A DNA stretch of 64,000 nt from Undibacterium umbellatum (GTDB taxonomy: Bacteria; Pseudomonadota; Gammaproteobacteria; Burkholderiales; Burkholderiaceae_D): NCBI RefSeq assembly GCF_014284125.1, contig NZ_JACOFX010000012.1, positions 1-64,000 on the forward strand, given 5' to 3'. Every line of letters begins with the position of its first letter. Within the stretch, counting starts at the first letter, position 1. The notes under the pieces were generated by a model. It ran no database searches. It saw nothing but the letters and a program-made list of their open reading frames with translations, and was not told where the DNA came from. Both the position numbers and the translations under genes were made by a program. Below, one piece after another: positions 44,917 to 53,800 of this stretch.

Positions 44917-47142
44917 ATGACCTCTCATTCTCTAGACCGCAATGCCTGGTTCTGGGCATTGCAAGGGCTTTGTGCGCTCCATCGCAAGCCCTTTTCGCTC
45001 GAACTGGCTACCCAGCAATTTGCCGCCCCCTACACCAGTGATGGTTTGCTGACAGCCGCCCATGCTTACGGCTTCACCGCCGACACCCGCAAATGCAAGG
45101 CAGGCAAGCTACACCAGGAATCATTCCCCCTCATCGTCTGGCTAAGTCCCTTGCCAGAAGCGGCAAGCGATATCACCGAAGTTGCGTTCAAGACGGAAGA
45201 GCGAAGTCCGCCTGAAGAAGAACGGCGACCGGAAACGCCTGTGCCCACATCTGCCCCCACGCTAGCCCCCGCCCTCATCCTGCAAGCCGATACCAGCCAA
45301 GTCCTCATCGTAGAATCCTCAGACGCCAGCCCCCGCAGCATCCTCCTGACAGAACTCTCTGCGCGTTATCAAGGCCAGATCACCCGCATCACCCCACAAG
45401 CCGATCCTGCCGCCGACCCCGATAGTGACCAGGCCGCCAGCCAGCAACGCAAATTTGGCTTTCGCTGGTTTATTCCAGAACTGCTCAAGCATAAAAAGCT
45501 TTGGCAAGAAATCCTGCTCGCCTCTTTGGTGATACAACTCATCGCCCTGGCGACCCCCTTGTTCACCCAGGCCATCATCGACAAAGTCGTCGTCCACCAC
45601 ACCCAAAGCACTTTGATTGTCATCGCCATCGGCATGGCTATCTTCATGCTGTTCTCTGCGGGTTTGTCCTGGCTACGCCAATACCTCATCCTGCACACCG
45701 GCAACCGCGTTGATGCCGTACTCGGCTCCGCCGTGTTCGAGCGCCTGTTCAAATTGCCCCCCATGTACTTCCAGCACCGGCCCACCGGCGTCATCGCCGC
45801 CCGCCTGCATGGCGTAGAAACCATCCGCGAATTCATCGCCAGTGCCGGTGTCACCCTCGTGCTGGATCTGCCTTTTTTGCTCATCTTCGTCGGCATCATG
45901 TTCTACTACAGCGTCACCCTGACCCTGATCAGCCTGGCCATACTCACCACCATCGTCATCCTCAGCGCGGTCGTTGCCCCCTTGTTCCAGCAAAGACTGC
46001 AAGAACAATTCCAGCAAGGTGCCCGCAACCAGGCTTTTTTGACTGAATACATCGTCGGTCTTGAAACCGTCAAATCACTCCAGCTCGAACCCCAGCTCAA
46101 CAGCAAATACAGCGGCTACCTCGCCAGCTATTTGCAAGCAGGCTTCGCCACCAAACAACTGGCCAACACCTACAACACCTTCGCCAACCTGCTCGAACAG
46201 ATCATGAGTCTGTTGATACTCGCGATCGGTGCCTACACTGTCATGCATGACACCGCCTTCACCATCGGTATGCTGGTCGCCTTCCAGATGTTCTCAGGCC
46301 GCCTGTCACAACCCATGCTGCGCCTCGTCGGCCTGTGGCAACAGTTCCAGCAAGCCAGCCTCTCCATAGACCGCCTTGGCGACCTCATGAATGCCCCCGT
46401 AGAACCTTACTCCGTCATCCCCGCCCGTGACAGCAAAAAGGCAGGCAGCATACAAATCCACAATCTCGCCTTCAAATATGGCGAACACCTGCCCACCGTC
46501 TACCAAAACCTTGATCTCCACATACCACAAGGCCAGACCATCGCCATCATGGGCCCCTCAGGTTGCGGTAAAAGCACCCTCGCCAAACTCATGCAAGGCT
46601 TCTACCAACCCAGCCAGGGCCGCATCCTCATCGACAACGTCGACATACGCTACCTCTCTGCCAATGAACTGCGTAGCCACTTTGGCGTCGTCCCACAAGA
46701 AACCACCTTATTCTCCGGCACCATCTACGATAACCTGCAAATGGCCAGCCCCAATGCCGGGTTCGAACAAATCGTCGCCGCCTGCAAAATGGCAGAAATC
46801 CACAGCGTTATCGAAGGCCTGCCCAAAGGCTACCAGACCGAGATCGGCGAACGCGGTGCCGGTCTCTCAGGCGGCCAAAAACAACGCATCGCCATCGCCC
46901 GCGCTTTGCTCAAACGCCCCAGCATCCTCATCTTTGATGAAGCCACCAGCGCCCTCGACACCACTACTGCAGAACACTTCGCCCAAACGATTAACGCCCT
47001 CAAAGGCAAAGTCACCATGCTCTTCATCACCCATGGCTTGCCCAAAGGTCTCAAGGTTGATGCGATCTATCGTTTGACGGAGAACGGTGCCCAGCAAATG
47101 CACCCGGCCCCGGTGGCTGTGCCAGCCAGTACAGCCGCATGA
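44917..47142 (+). CDS. Type I secretion ABC transporter (HlyB/RtxB-like) with C39-like domain
   Basis: A 741-residue exporter. Residues 1-150 are a peptidase C39-like domain (AWFWALQGLCALHRKPFSLELA) without the catalytic cysteine, as in HlyB, where this domain binds the RTX substrate. A Pro/Glu-rich insertion (about residues 92-118) interrupts it and is unusual. Transmembrane helices span about 185-460. The ATPase has Walker A GPSGCGKST (about 546), signature LSGGQ (about 650), Walker B ILIFDEATSALD and the H-loop histidine in ITHG. It should export the giant RTX protein together with HlyD and a TolC-type duct encoded elsewhere. A repeat- and nuclease-bearing segment of almost 1 kb separates it from hlyD. 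Confidence 0.94.
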   Translation: MTSHSLDRNAWFWALQGLCALHRKPFSLELATQQFAAPYTSDGLLTAAHAYGFTADTRKCKAGKLHQESFPLIVWLSPLPEAASDITEVAFKTEERSPPEEERRPETPVPTSAPTLAPALILQADTSQVLIVESSDASPRSILLTELSARYQGQITRITPQADPAADPDSDQAASQQRKFGFRWFIPELLKHKKLWQEILLASLVIQLIALATPLFTQAIIDKVVVHHTQSTLIVIAIGMAIFMLFSAGLSWLRQYLILHTGNRVDAVLGSAVFERLFKLPPMYFQHRPTGVIAARLHGVETIREFIASAGVTLVLDLPFLLIFVGIMFYYSVTLTLISLAILTTIVILSAVVAPLFQQRLQEQFQQGARNQAFLTEYIVGLETVKSLQLEPQLNSKYSGYLASYLQAGFATKQLANTYNTFANLLEQIMSLLILAIGAYTVMHDTAFTIGMLVAFQMFSGRLSQPMLRLVGLWQQFQQASLSIDRLGDLMNAPVEPYSVIPARDSKKAGSIQIHNLAFKYGEHLPTVYQNLDLHIPQGQTIAIMGPSGCGKSTLAKLMQGFYQPSQGRILIDNVDIRYLSANELRSHFGVVPQETTLFSGTIYDNLQMASPNAGFEQIVAACKMAEIHSVIEGLPKGYQTEIGERGAGLSGGQKQRIAIARALLKRPSILIFDEATSALDTTTAEHFAQTINALKGKVTMLFITHGLPKGLKVDAIYRLTENGAQQMHPAPVAVPASTAA

Positions 47143-47159
47143 CCATGGCGATAGCAAGC

Positions 47160-47191
47160 CGTCATTCCCGCGCAGGCGGGAATCCAGTGCC
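47160..47191. repeat. Left 32-bp inverted repeat (dRS3-like palindrome)
   Basis: Core ATTCCCGC-GCAG-GCGGGAAT (47164-47183) with flanks CGTC and CCAGTGCC. The whole 32 bp recurs in inverted orientation at 47569-47600 with 30 of 32 identities. It begins 17 bp after the ABC-transporter stop. The core equals the 20-bp dRS3-type palindrome known from neisserial genomes. Confidence 0.9.
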
Positions 47192-47243
47192 CGATCAACA
47201 GACAAAGCATAAATTGCTAATAAAAAATCAGTAAACAAACATC

Positions 47244-47528
47244 ATGCAAGCCGCCATCTACATCCTCGCCAGCCAGCGCAGCGGTACTTTGTACATCGGT
47301 GTCACCAGCAACCTGGTGCAACGCATTTGGCAGCATAAAAATGATCAAGTGGCAGGTTTCACAGAAAAATATGGTGTGCATATCCTCGTGTATTACGAAT
47401 TGTTTGACGACATCGTGAATGCCATTACAAGAGAAAAGCAACTGAAGAAATGGAACAGGGCCTGGAAGATCGCTCTCATAGAAAAACAAAATCCTGAATG
47501 GCAAGACCTATGGCCCACGATTATCTGA
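47244..47528 (+). CDS. Small GIY-YIG nuclease-domain protein enclosed by inverted repeats
   Basis: A 94-residue protein consisting of one GIY-YIG domain (YhbQ/UPF0213-like). The GIY part is AIYILASQRSGTLYIGVTSNLVQRIWQHK, with the two core motifs as YIL and YIG and the catalytic Arg in the helix VQRI. The metal-binding glutamate is likely in ITREKQLKKWNR. Stand-alone members are reported or suspected DNA-cutting enzymes; the cellular role is poorly known. No Shine-Dalgarno precedes the ATG. The gene sits alone between hlyB-type and hlyD-type genes, and 32-bp inverted repeats flank it at 84 bp on the left and 40 bp on the right, like the ends of a small mobile unit. Confidence 0.88.
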   Translation: MQAAIYILASQRSGTLYIGVTSNLVQRIWQHKNDQVAGFTEKYGVHILVYYELFDDIVNAITREKQLKKWNRAWKIALIEKQNPEWQDLWPTII

Positions 47529-47568
47529 TGAATAAAAATGGGACGGCAGATACGCAGTCCACGGCTCC

Positions 47569-47600
47569 GGCACTGGATACCCGCCTGCGCGGGTATGACG
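47569..47600. repeat. Right 32-bp inverted repeat (dRS3-like palindrome)
   Basis: Inverted copy of 47160-47191. Core ATACCCGC-CTGC-GCGGGTAT (47577-47596). The only two differences from the left copy lie opposite each other in the stem (T to A and A to T), so the hairpin is kept. Confidence 0.9.
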
Positions 47601-47641
47601 ACACTGAAAGCAGGTGGTGCAAATACGGCAAGCCCCAAACC

Positions 47642-48100
47642 CGTCATTCCCGCGCAGGCGGGAATCCATCGTATTACCAGCCATGCAGCCAATAAACCCG
47701 GCACCAGCAAGACAACAAAGAACAAAGCAACAAAGACGGACCCAGATAAAACATGCAACAAGCCCCAGTACGACAAACGGACAAAGGACACAATATGAAA
47801 ACCCCCAACCCTAAATCCCGTCATTCCCGCGCATGCGGGAATCCATCGTATTACCAGCCATGCAGCTAATAAACCCGGCATCAGCAAGACAAAAAAGAAC
47901 AAAGCAACAAACGCAGACCCAGATAAAACACGCAACAAGCCCCAATACGACAAACGGACAAAGGACACAATATGAAAACCCCCAACCCTAAATCCCGTCA
48001 TTCCCGTGCAGGCGGGAATCCATCGTATTAGCAGCCGCGCAGCCAATAAACGCAGCACCAGCAAGACAACAAAGAACAACGCAACAGTACCAACAACCCA
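47642..48100 (+). repeat. 177-bp tandem repeat array (2.6 units)
   Basis: Units start at 47642, 47819 and 47996 (exact 177-bp period); the third fades at about 48094-48100, just before hlyD. Each unit opens with CGTC plus the dRS3-like palindrome (47646-47665, 47823-47842, 48000-48019) followed by ATCCATCGTATTA and an A/C-rich stretch. The palindromes vary only in the loop (GCAG or GCAT) or by a C-to-T change that still pairs as G-U in RNA. Units 1 and 2 contain an AAGGA-ATG start followed by short open frames of 24 and 19 codons (47795-47869, 47972-48031). Confidence 0.93.
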
Positions 48101-48111
48101 AAACAGAAACC

Positions 48112-49545
48112 ATGCAGCAAGCACAACCACCTCAGCCCGACCAGGCAACACCAGCAGCAACACCAACGGCCCCCAGCACCGCCAAAGTCATCCCCCTGCG
48201 CCCACCCAATCGCTGGCATGACCCTTTACAACTCATACAAACCCAGCAACCCAGCCACATAGGCCGCATCGTCCTGTGGGCAGTATGCTTACTCGTCTTC
48301 ATCCTGCTGCTCTGGGCTGCCCTGGGCCAGCTCGACATCATCGCCACGGCTGAAGGCAAACTCACGCCACAAACGCTGGTCAAGATCGTGCAACCCGCAG
48401 AAGCAGGCGTACTCAAAGAAATCCTGGTACAAGAAGGCGACAGCGTCAAAGCCGGGCAAGTCCTGGCCAGGCTGGACACCACTCTCGCCAGTGCCGACAA
48501 AACCAGCATCAGCAGCGACCTCACCAGCCAGCAACTGCAAGTACGCCGCATCGAAGCAGAACTCGCCAGCCAGCCCATGCTCATCAAGGCAGGCGATGAC
48601 GCCACCCGCTTTGCGCAAGTACAAAGCCAGTACCACGCCCACCGCAAAGCCTATCTCGACAGCCTTGACCAAGAAAGATCCATGCTCAGCAGGGCCGAGC
48701 ATGAACGCAAAAGCGCCACAGAAATCCTGAGCAAGTTTGAACAAACCCTGCCCACCTATAAAAAGACCGCAGACGCCTACAGCAAGCTAGAGAAAGAAGG
48801 CTATGTCGGCAACCTCGCCAGCGCCGACAAACAGCGCGAAGCACTGGAAAAGTCCAAAGACCTCGATGCCCAGCACGCCAGCGTTGCCGCACTCAATGCC
48901 ACCATTGATGCCCAACAAAAAAAACTCAGCCAGATACAAAGCAACTACCAGTCTGAACTGCAAAAAGAACTGGCCGACATCCGCGCACGCATCGCCCAGC
49001 TCCAGCCCACGCTGGACAAAAGCAATTACAAAGAAGGCCTGATGGAACTCAAGGCCCCGCAAGACGGCATCATCAAAGACCTGGCCACGACAACTCCCGG
49101 TGCAGTCGTGCAACCCGGTACCGTGGTACTCACCCTCGTCCCCAAAGGTGAACAACTGTATGCCGATGTGCAAATCAAGAACGAAGATGTCGGTTTTGTA
49201 CAAGTAGGCCAGTCAGTACAAATCAAACTCGCCGCTTACCCCTTCCAGCGTTATGGCATGCTCAAGGGCAAAGTGATACATGTCAGTGCGGATGCGACGG
49301 AAACCAGCAGGCAGAACGGCAACCAAAGCGCAGACAGTAACGGCAGTAACAGCAGCAACATCGCCACTTATAAAGCCAGAGTGCAACTGAGCCAGCAAAC
49401 GCTGATAGATGGGCAGGGGAACAAACTCAACACCACGCCGGGTATGCAAGTGGTGGCGGAGATTAATCAGGGTAAGCGCAGTGTGCTGGAGTACTTGTTG
49501 TCGCCGGTGAAGAAGGCGGTTAGCGAGGCGGGGCGGGAGAGATAA
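48112..49545 (+). CDS. Type I secretion membrane fusion protein (HlyD family)
   Basis: A 477-residue adaptor. A Pro/Gln/Ala-rich cytosolic N-terminus (about 50 residues) is followed by one transmembrane helix (IVLWAVCLLVFILLLWAALG). Then come the first lipoyl half (VKIVQPAEAGVLKEILVQEGDSVKAGQVLARLD), a long periplasmic coiled coil (about 130-310), and the second lipoyl half and beta-barrel (LMELKAPQDGIIKDLATTTPGAVVQPG). It bridges the ABC exporter to a TolC-type channel. No clear Shine-Dalgarno precedes the ATG, and the upstream tandem repeats approach to within about 15 bp of it. Base composition is C-rich until the last 100 bp or so, where it turns G-rich. Confidence 0.94.
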   Translation: MQQAQPPQPDQATPAATPTAPSTAKVIPLRPPNRWHDPLQLIQTQQPSHIGRIVLWAVCLLVFILLLWAALGQLDIIATAEGKLTPQTLVKIVQPAEAGVLKEILVQEGDSVKAGQVLARLDTTLASADKTSISSDLTSQQLQVRRIEAELASQPMLIKAGDDATRFAQVQSQYHAHRKAYLDSLDQERSMLSRAEHERKSATEILSKFEQTLPTYKKTADAYSKLEKEGYVGNLASADKQREALEKSKDLDAQHASVAALNATIDAQQKKLSQIQSNYQSELQKELADIRARIAQLQPTLDKSNYKEGLMELKAPQDGIIKDLATTTPGAVVQPGTVVLTLVPKGEQLYADVQIKNEDVGFVQVGQSVQIKLAAYPFQRYGMLKGKVIHVSADATETSRQNGNQSADSNGSNSSNIATYKARVQLSQQTLIDGQGNKLNTTPGMQVVAEINQGKRSVLEYLLSPVKKAVSEAGRER

Positions 49546-49557
49546 TTGTTAATTAAA

Positions 49558-49683
49558 ATGCAAATACATAATATGATGGATAGAACGAACAAGGATCTTG
49601 GTAACAAAGTTATTTTGCAAAGAATGAGACGCCGTAATTTTTCGCTTAACCAAGCAAATAATTCAAGCAGAAAGAAAATATGA
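49558..49683 (+). CDS. Possible 41-residue basic peptide coupled to the lipoprotein gene
   Basis: An open frame of 41 codons between hlyD and the lipoprotein gene, ending in TGA that overlaps the lipoprotein ATG (ATGA, 49680-49683). The peptide is rich in Arg, Lys and Asn (ILQRMRRRNFSLNQANN). The nearest GGAG-like motif is about 15 nt upstream, which is poor. The overlap suggests a translational-coupling leader, but it may be chance. It is too short for similarity judgement. Confidence 0.3.
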   Translation: MQIHNMMDRTNKDLGNKVILQRMRRRNFSLNQANNSSRKKI

Positions 49684-50807
49684 AAACCTCGATACAAAAA
49701 ACAGAACGTGTAGCTGCGTTGAAGTTAAATAAGACAGTCTATGGTGCAAGCCTGATGGTTGCATTAAGCCTGCTGTCGGCCTGCCAAAGCGCACCAAGGG
49801 CAAGCAGCATACGTGCAGCGACGCCAGCAGAAATGGCAATAGTCCAGCAGGAGTGGATAGATAAAAAGTGCAATGTGGGATTGGGTGAAGTCAAGTTTAT
49901 AGCCTGCGCAACAGTTGCGGCCAACCAGATGCCTGCATTTGATATCAACAAGCGCGAGCAATTTGGTGATCGTTATAACCCCAAAGAATGGCTGGAATGC
50001 ATGAAGCGCTCAGCAGAAAGAGGCGGGCGTGGTGATGGAGTATGTGATCCCTATAAGTTGCGTAGACAAACTGATCCCGAGTACTGGCCTAACCCGGAAA
50101 TTTTGCCAGTCAAATGGCCGAAAGCTACGGAAGTTCCCAAAAAACCGGATGGACTCAGTGATCTCGAATATTTTCATTGGCTTTGTAAGCATGAAGCAGG
50201 AGAAGTCATTTACAAAACTGTGGACAAGGTAGAGGGAGTTTATGAAATAAGGCCGATTCATGAACCTAGTGATCAAGAGTATGAGGATAAGTATGTGTTG
50301 GAAGATCCATATAGTACAACCAGGGGTATGTCAACCGTGCTTTGGAAAGTATACGTTCAACCAAAACTAGGAAAGTACCAATTTCTAGAAATGGTGACAC
50401 CAAGTATCAGTCAAAGCATATTTGTTAGTGGAATAAATAAGAATTTGGATTTCCGCAACTTAAAAAGTAAGTATGTTCGCTTCTTCAGAGACGAAAATTC
50501 ACATCCAGAGGATAGAGGGGCAATGGAACCTAACATCGTTAATGCGGAGCCTGCAGAGCAATTACAAGCTCGCTATGGATTTACATGGAGAGGCGTTGGC
50601 GGCAGCAAGTTGCGAGAACACGGGATATCTGGTGGTGAGCAGATCGTGCTTGATCTTCAAACTGGTGAAGTGTTGGCATGGCGTCGGAGTTTTGTACGTA
50701 GCACAAAAATCTGGTGGATGACAGCGATGCATTGCTCACAAGAGATGACGAATCCGACAGACATGTTCGTGAAGCGCGTACTTAAACCTATACATGCACC
50801 AAAATAA
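49680..50807 (+). CDS. Lipoprotein of unknown function in the RTX locus
   Basis: A 375-residue protein that I do not recognise. After a basic N-region, a hydrophobic segment ends in lipobox LSAC (Cys35), so it should be a lipoprotein. The mature part has several cysteines (KKCNVGLG, IACATV, WLECMKR, GVCDPY, WLCKHE) that could form disulfides, and no transmembrane helix. It ends 14 bp before the giant RTX gene and probably shares its message. Cell-surface retention, folding help or immunity for the lipase-like RTX protein are possible jobs, none shown by sequence. Confidence 0.72.
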   Translation: MKTSIQKTERVAALKLNKTVYGASLMVALSLLSACQSAPRASSIRAATPAEMAIVQQEWIDKKCNVGLGEVKFIACATVAANQMPAFDINKREQFGDRYNPKEWLECMKRSAERGGRGDGVCDPYKLRRQTDPEYWPNPEILPVKWPKATEVPKKPDGLSDLEYFHWLCKHEAGEVIYKTVDKVEGVYEIRPIHEPSDQEYEDKYVLEDPYSTTRGMSTVLWKVYVQPKLGKYQFLEMVTPSISQSIFVSGINKNLDFRNLKSKYVRFFRDENSHPEDRGAMEPNIVNAEPAEQLQARYGFTWRGVGGSKLREHGISGGEQIVLDLQTGEVLAWRRSFVRSTKIWWMTAMHCSQEMTNPTDMFVKRVLKPIHAPK

Positions 50808-50821
50808 TTTTAAGGAAGAAA

Positions 50822-53800
50822 ATGGAAAAGAAAGAAAGTCAAATCCGTATCTGGTACAAATTTGCATTGCAACAGATGGCTGCTGAATCATATTCAGAGC
50901 AGAAAGATCATTTTGATATTGATAAAATTCTGAAGGCTGGAAATAACAACCTGGACGTCGTAAAAAATGAAGATGATATGCGTGGCCGCACACGCATGAC
51001 AGATATCCAGGTAAAGCAATTCCTTGATCAATATGAGGTTGTCGATGCATTGGGTAATACGTCCAGTGGTTTTTCTGCCGCAGTGATCAGAGATAAAAAA
51101 ACGGGAGAATATACACTTTCATTCCGCTCTACGGAATACCAGATGGAACCGTTTGGAGACTTTACGCGTGATGCGATGGGAGCGGATTCTGAATTGAGTT
51201 ATCGCGGCTTCACCTATGGTCAGATTGTTGACATGGAAGCGTATTATGCAAAGTTGTCACAAGCTGACGGTATACTTTTCGGTAAAAAAATTAATGTCAC
51301 AGGCTACTCTTTAGGAGGGCATCTTGCTACGGTGTTTACTGAATTGCATTCAGATGTGATTCTTGATGACGAAAAAAAACATGCCACCTATTTGTTTAAT
51401 AGCCCTGGTCGTGGAAAATTCGAAAGCGGTAATGTTAAATCCATTATTGAAAAATTTAAAGAGGTGCTAGCGAATCCTCAAAAATTTGGCCCAGGAGAGC
51501 CACCAGATGTAGAGCTAATGAAATTATATGTTCAACTGTCTAACGGGCGCACGCCCATGAAGTTGGAGGCCAAAGCTTCGCCGGATAGTATTTATGAGGA
51601 CGCCAGTTATAGATATGCAGCACTTTGGGTAAAGAAAAATTTTCTGATTGGTTTCCCTGGAAGTCGGGCTAACCTCCCTTTAGATGAGCGTTTACCTGGG
51701 CCAGTTGATGGTCTTATACAGCAAATTTTTGGGCATGCTACGAGTGGTGACGTGGAAAAAGTGGCAAATTCTGGTATCCACGGAACGAATATGTTCAGTT
51801 TGTTTATTGAAGGCCAGCCTCAAGTGGAGGGCTTACTAGGGCGATTACCCATATTGCCTGATCTCACCGGAATGTTGATAGGGGATTTCGGTAATACGCA
51901 TTCCATTATCTTGATAGTCGATAGCTTAGCGATAATGGATGCGCTGGATCAATTGCAGCCAGAAAGTGGTAGTTTGATTGATTACAAAGGTTTTGGAAAT
52001 ATCTTCTCTTCAGCATCGAATCAAAGAGCCAAGGGATGGGCAGGTCTGAATAAGGAGCACGCAATTGAGGCCGATACTTTAGAGCAAGTCCTTGACAGCA
52101 TGCGCAAGCTTTTCCTGGGATTGACAGACAAGACCGAGCCAAACAGCAAGGCCGGTGGTTACGGTGACTATCAGAAGCGTCAGGAGTTTTATAACAAACT
52201 GGATGCGGTGTTAAATAGCAAAAAATACACAGCACTGCAAGGCAAAGCCAAGCTGATCAGTCTTGCCGCTTCCGACGGCAGTGGAATGCAAAGCAAGGCC
52301 AGTCAAAAAAATGACGAGGGTCTGGCTTATCGTTACGCTCTACGTGAAGGTAATCCTTTTGTCATCGTTGGCGATGCAGAAACGTATGCTCTCCATAATA
52401 AAAATGGTGAGCTGGATTTGTACGATGAAGAGACTGGCAAGGGCGGCATTACAAAGGAATATTTGCAGGCCAGGGCAGCGTTTCTGGAGCGCAAGATCTA
52501 CTTCAATAAAGAAGACGCACGTTATGACAGCAGCATAGGTTATGGCGACGGCGATGATACGGCGACGGCATATAACAGCCAGGATATTATTTTTGAAGAC
52601 AAGCAGAGCAAGATAAAAATCAAGCGTGGCCCTGACGCTGGCATGTATGCCCGTTATGTGACTTTCGGTACGGGTGAGGATGATGCAGATATAGTCGGTG
52701 CCGACCAGGCTGATAGCTTGTTTGGTGGCGGTGGCAATGACAGTATCAAGGGTGCAAAGGGTAATGACTATATCGAAGGCAATGAGGGTGGAGATACGCT
52801 GGTAGGCGGCCAAGGGTATGACACTTTGGTTGGTGGTGCTGGTAGTGATACCTATGTTTTTAAAGATGGTGACGGCGTTGACCTTATCATAGATAAAGAT
52901 GGCACGATCAAATGGGGGGATGATGTTCTTGTCGGTGGCCGTCAGATATCAGAAAATGCCTTTATCTCAGAGAACAAGAAATACGAATTTTCTAAAGATG
53001 GTAATGCTCTGGTGATTTCAAAAATAAGCCCTGGCTCTAGTGAGTCGGATCGTATTTTTATTAAAAACTGGAAAAACGGGGACCTTGGTTTGACCATGGG
53101 TAGTCAGCTTGCGGTAAATGTTGCGTATATGTATGTTAATGAAGCAACTCAGGCAGACCGCGACGTATTTAAAAAGTTGACATCTGAGGATTGGGTTAAG
53201 TTTGTTGCTACTGGCGATATCGCAAAAACTGTGCTCGTACCCCATACAAAGCTATGGGTAGATGCAACGAGTGCGTTACCGTCAGATGAATATTTGGGAT
53301 ATGCCCTTCTTTACGGAACTAGCAATGATTCACTAGTAATGGGAAGCGCTGGTAAAGACTTCTTTACTACACATACTGGTAATGACACTGTTTTTGCAGG
53401 TGATGGTGATGATTTTGTATCAAAAACTACCGTTGGAATTTACAGAGTAAAGGGATTTCAGCCACACCTCGATGTTGCTCATGGTTACGCTTATCAATTT
53501 GCCACTATGTCTGACGGCTCTTTCAATTTTTTTGATGGTGGTCGTGGTAAAGACACGTTGGTTGGTGGAGCTAGCGTCGATGAACTGCACGGAGGTGAGG
53601 GCGATGATGTTTTGGTTGCGGGGGGGGATAACGATATCCTATTTGGTGGCGAAGGTGAAGATGAGTTGAGTGGTGATTGGATGTCTTTTGAAGATCCATT
53701 TTACCCTGGACATGGAATTCAATATAACACTGATCAAGGTTACCCACCTATTTTGCTTGATGGAGTTCGCAACTATCGACATGTATTTTCCCATGGTAGT

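Noticed and set aside
47642-48100. Possible CRISPR array
   Set aside because: Repeats are 177-bp direct tandems with near-identical content and no unique spacers; no cas genes are present.
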